Below, piece after piece: positions 62,987 through 64,000 of a stretch of DNA of 64,000 bases. Numbering within the stretch: the first letter of the stretch is position 1; the number at the start of each line of letters is the position of its first letter. The position numbers and the translations under genes are program-made. The stretch lies in NCBI RefSeq assembly GCF_963678635.1, contig NC_087065.1, positions 68,636,956 to 68,700,955 of the forward strand. Direction: 5' to 3'. The notes beneath the pieces were generated by a model. That model was not told the origin of the DNA. It ran no database searches and saw only the letters and a list, made by a program, of their open reading frames with translations. Source of the stretch: Symsagittifera roscoffensis (lineage: Eukaryota > Xenacoelomorpha > Acoela > Convolutidae).

Positions 62987-64000
62987 AGGTTGAGAGGTTC
63001 ATATTTTGTGAAATTTTTTTAAGTTACTTTTTTCGAATTTTTTGAAAAATCTCAAAAATTGCCGTATCTCGTAAACTAAAAAGATTTGGTAACTCAAATA
63101 TGGAGGCCAAAGTCGCAAAATCTGGGGAAATTTTGACAGCATCTCAATATTTGGTTGTTAGTTTCAAACTTGGGAGAGTAAACATTGAATTTAAACGGGA
63201 AAATCGAAAGAAATTCTTAACCATTGCAGTATACGGATATAGCTTAAACATGCAAAAATAATACGTTGAAAAAGCTTAAACATGGCGAGATAGTGAAGCC
63301 CGCATTTGAATATATAATACAATGTTGGGTTGTTAATTTCAAACTTGGGAAAAACAACATTGATTTTAAACTGGAAAACCGAAAAAAAAATCTTAACCAT
63401 TGCAATATACGGATATAGCTTAAGCATGCAAAAATTTTACGTTGAAAAAGCTCAACCATGGCGAGATAGTGAAGCCCGCATTTAAAAATATAATAGAATA
63501 TTGGGTTGTTAATTTCAAACTTGGGAAAAACAACATTGATTTCAAACTGGAAAACCGAAAAAAAAATCTTAACCATTGCAATATACGGATATAGCTTAAA
63601 CATGCAAAAATTTTACGTTGAAAAAGCTCAACCATGGCGAGATAGTGAAGCCCGCATTTAAATATATAATAGAATATAATGGAATATTGGGTTGTTAATT
63701 TCAAACTTGGGAAAATAAACATTGATTTTAAACTGGAAAATCGAAAAAAAAATCGTAACCATTGCAGTATACGGATATAGCTTAAACATGCAAAAATTTT
63801 ACGTTGAAAAAGCTCAACCAATGCGAGATAGTGAAGCCTGCATTTAAAAATATAATAGAATATTGGGTTGTTAATTTCAATTTTGGGAAAATAAACATTG
63901 ATTTTAAACTGGAAAATCGAAAAAAAAAATCGTAACCATTGCAGTATACGGATATAGCTTAAACATGCAAAAAAATACGTTGAAAAAACTTAACCATGGC
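62987..64000. repeat. Last B, then A monomers to the window end
   Basis: The B core at 63061 is followed by A units starting near 63153, 63328, 63504, 63690 and 63866; the last is cut by the window edge after about 135 bases. The 63504-63690 unit has the 10-bp linker duplication in the form ataatggaat. Several have aaaaattttacgttg. Confidence 0.92.

Larger units (their letters stand above)
1..64000. repeat. A/B satellite array filling the whole window
   Basis: Every line of the window aligns to one of two related monomers, A (about 171-177 bp) or B (about 166-167 bp), in a single orientation. The B core gccgtatct and the A core tacggatatag recur on the + strand only; I saw no inverted copy. 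Sites that would mark other DNA are absent: no rRNA or tRNA, no terminal repeats, no intron-bearing gene, no unique insert. Short open frames occur on both strands, mostly minus, but they repeat with the satellite period, change frame at indels and match no family I know. Both ends are cut inside the array. Function is not shown; an array this long, AT-rich and head-to-tail is typical of centromeric or pericentromeric heterochromatin (inference). Confidence 0.97.

Noticed and set aside
455-63821. Many short open frames (60-168 codons), mostly minus strand, with recurring F-, I-, K- and Y-rich peptides
   Set aside because: They repeat with the satellite period, shift frame at single-base indels, differ in length only by chance stops, cover both strands of the same monomer and resemble no known family. 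They are satellite translated in silico, not genes.
1-64000. CRISPR array, because of regular repeats
   Set aside because: Units are 166-177 bp with no short direct repeat separating unique spacers, and no cas-like gene is present.
1-64000. LTR or terminal-inverted-repeat transposon arranged in tandem
   Set aside because: No coding domain, target-site duplication, primer-binding site or terminal inverted repeat is seen, and the unit is too short and too regular.
1-64000. 5S rDNA-like or tRNA tandem array
   Set aside because: Neither A nor B shows A-box/B-box promoter order, a cloverleaf, or any recognisable rRNA segment; composition is about 30% G+C throughout.
1-64000. Telomeric or simple-sequence tracts
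   Set aside because: No runs of telomere-type hexa- or heptamers; the only simple runs are the A and T tracts inside monomers.
64000-64000. Edge of the array at the window ends
   Set aside because: Both edges cut through normal A/B monomers (B tail at 1-13, partial A at 63866-64000), so they are window cuts, not biological boundaries.

Overview
The window is satellite DNA from end to end. I find no protein-coding gene, tRNA, rRNA, CRISPR array or transposon in it, and no stretch longer than about 20 bases that does not match the satellite. It must come from a eukaryotic chromosome, probably a centromeric or pericentromeric block, because both edges cut through the array and no unique flank is reached. 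The sequence alone does not tell me whether the host is an animal or a plant. G+C is about 30% by hand count of one dimer. All coordinates below are hand-counted and good to about 2-3 bases.

Two monomers make up the array, always head to tail on the same strand. Monomer A is about 171-177 bp and carries the core atatacggatatagc and a ccatggcgagatag box. Monomer B is about 166-167 bp and carries the core attgccgtatctcgtaaac and the box tatggaggccaaa. A and B still align over their first ~27 bases and at several later anchors, so they look like diverged copies of one ancestral ~170-bp unit. I located about 125 B units by their gccgtatct core. Length arithmetic leaves about 247 A units, roughly two A per B.

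The grammar is B followed by n copies of A, n = 1 to 7, so B-to-B distances fall on steps near 339, 515, 692, 868, 1264 and 1402 bp. Region by region: 1-1060 is A only. 1061-9150 is mixed (n = 1-3). 9829-13411 is a 1195-bp higher-order repeat (HOR) in three copies. 13412-13915 holds two chimeric breakpoints. 13916-21600 has BAA trimers and a relocated 5-6 kb duplication. 21.8-26.0 kb is a 2571-bp tandem duplication. 26.0-28.5 kb is an 855-bp HOR. 28.5-30.8 kb is a pure 338-bp AB dimer array with a 1014-bp HOR. 30.8-35.6 kb has 853- and 1029-bp HORs. 36.1-37.5 kb is AB dimers again. 37.5-48 kb holds two copies of a long block about 6.2-7.1 kb apart. 48.0-49.3 kb is a 185-bp A variant in tandem. 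49.3-57.7 kb holds three versions of a 2.6-3.5 kb super-repeat. 57.7-60.5 kb is a 1395-bp HOR, 60.7-62.5 kb an 877-bp HOR, and 63.15-64.0 kb is A only.

The most informative signals are recombination scars (hybrid B units differing by exactly one AB dimer, two breaks at the same B position, A-run expansion inside an otherwise conserved HOR) and a layered arrangement. The left 3 kb and the right ~28 kb share variants that the 3.3-35 kb core lacks. This is the pattern expected of an array remodelled by unequal exchange. There is no evidence of a gene-encoded system; the apparent reading frames are by-products of the repeat.
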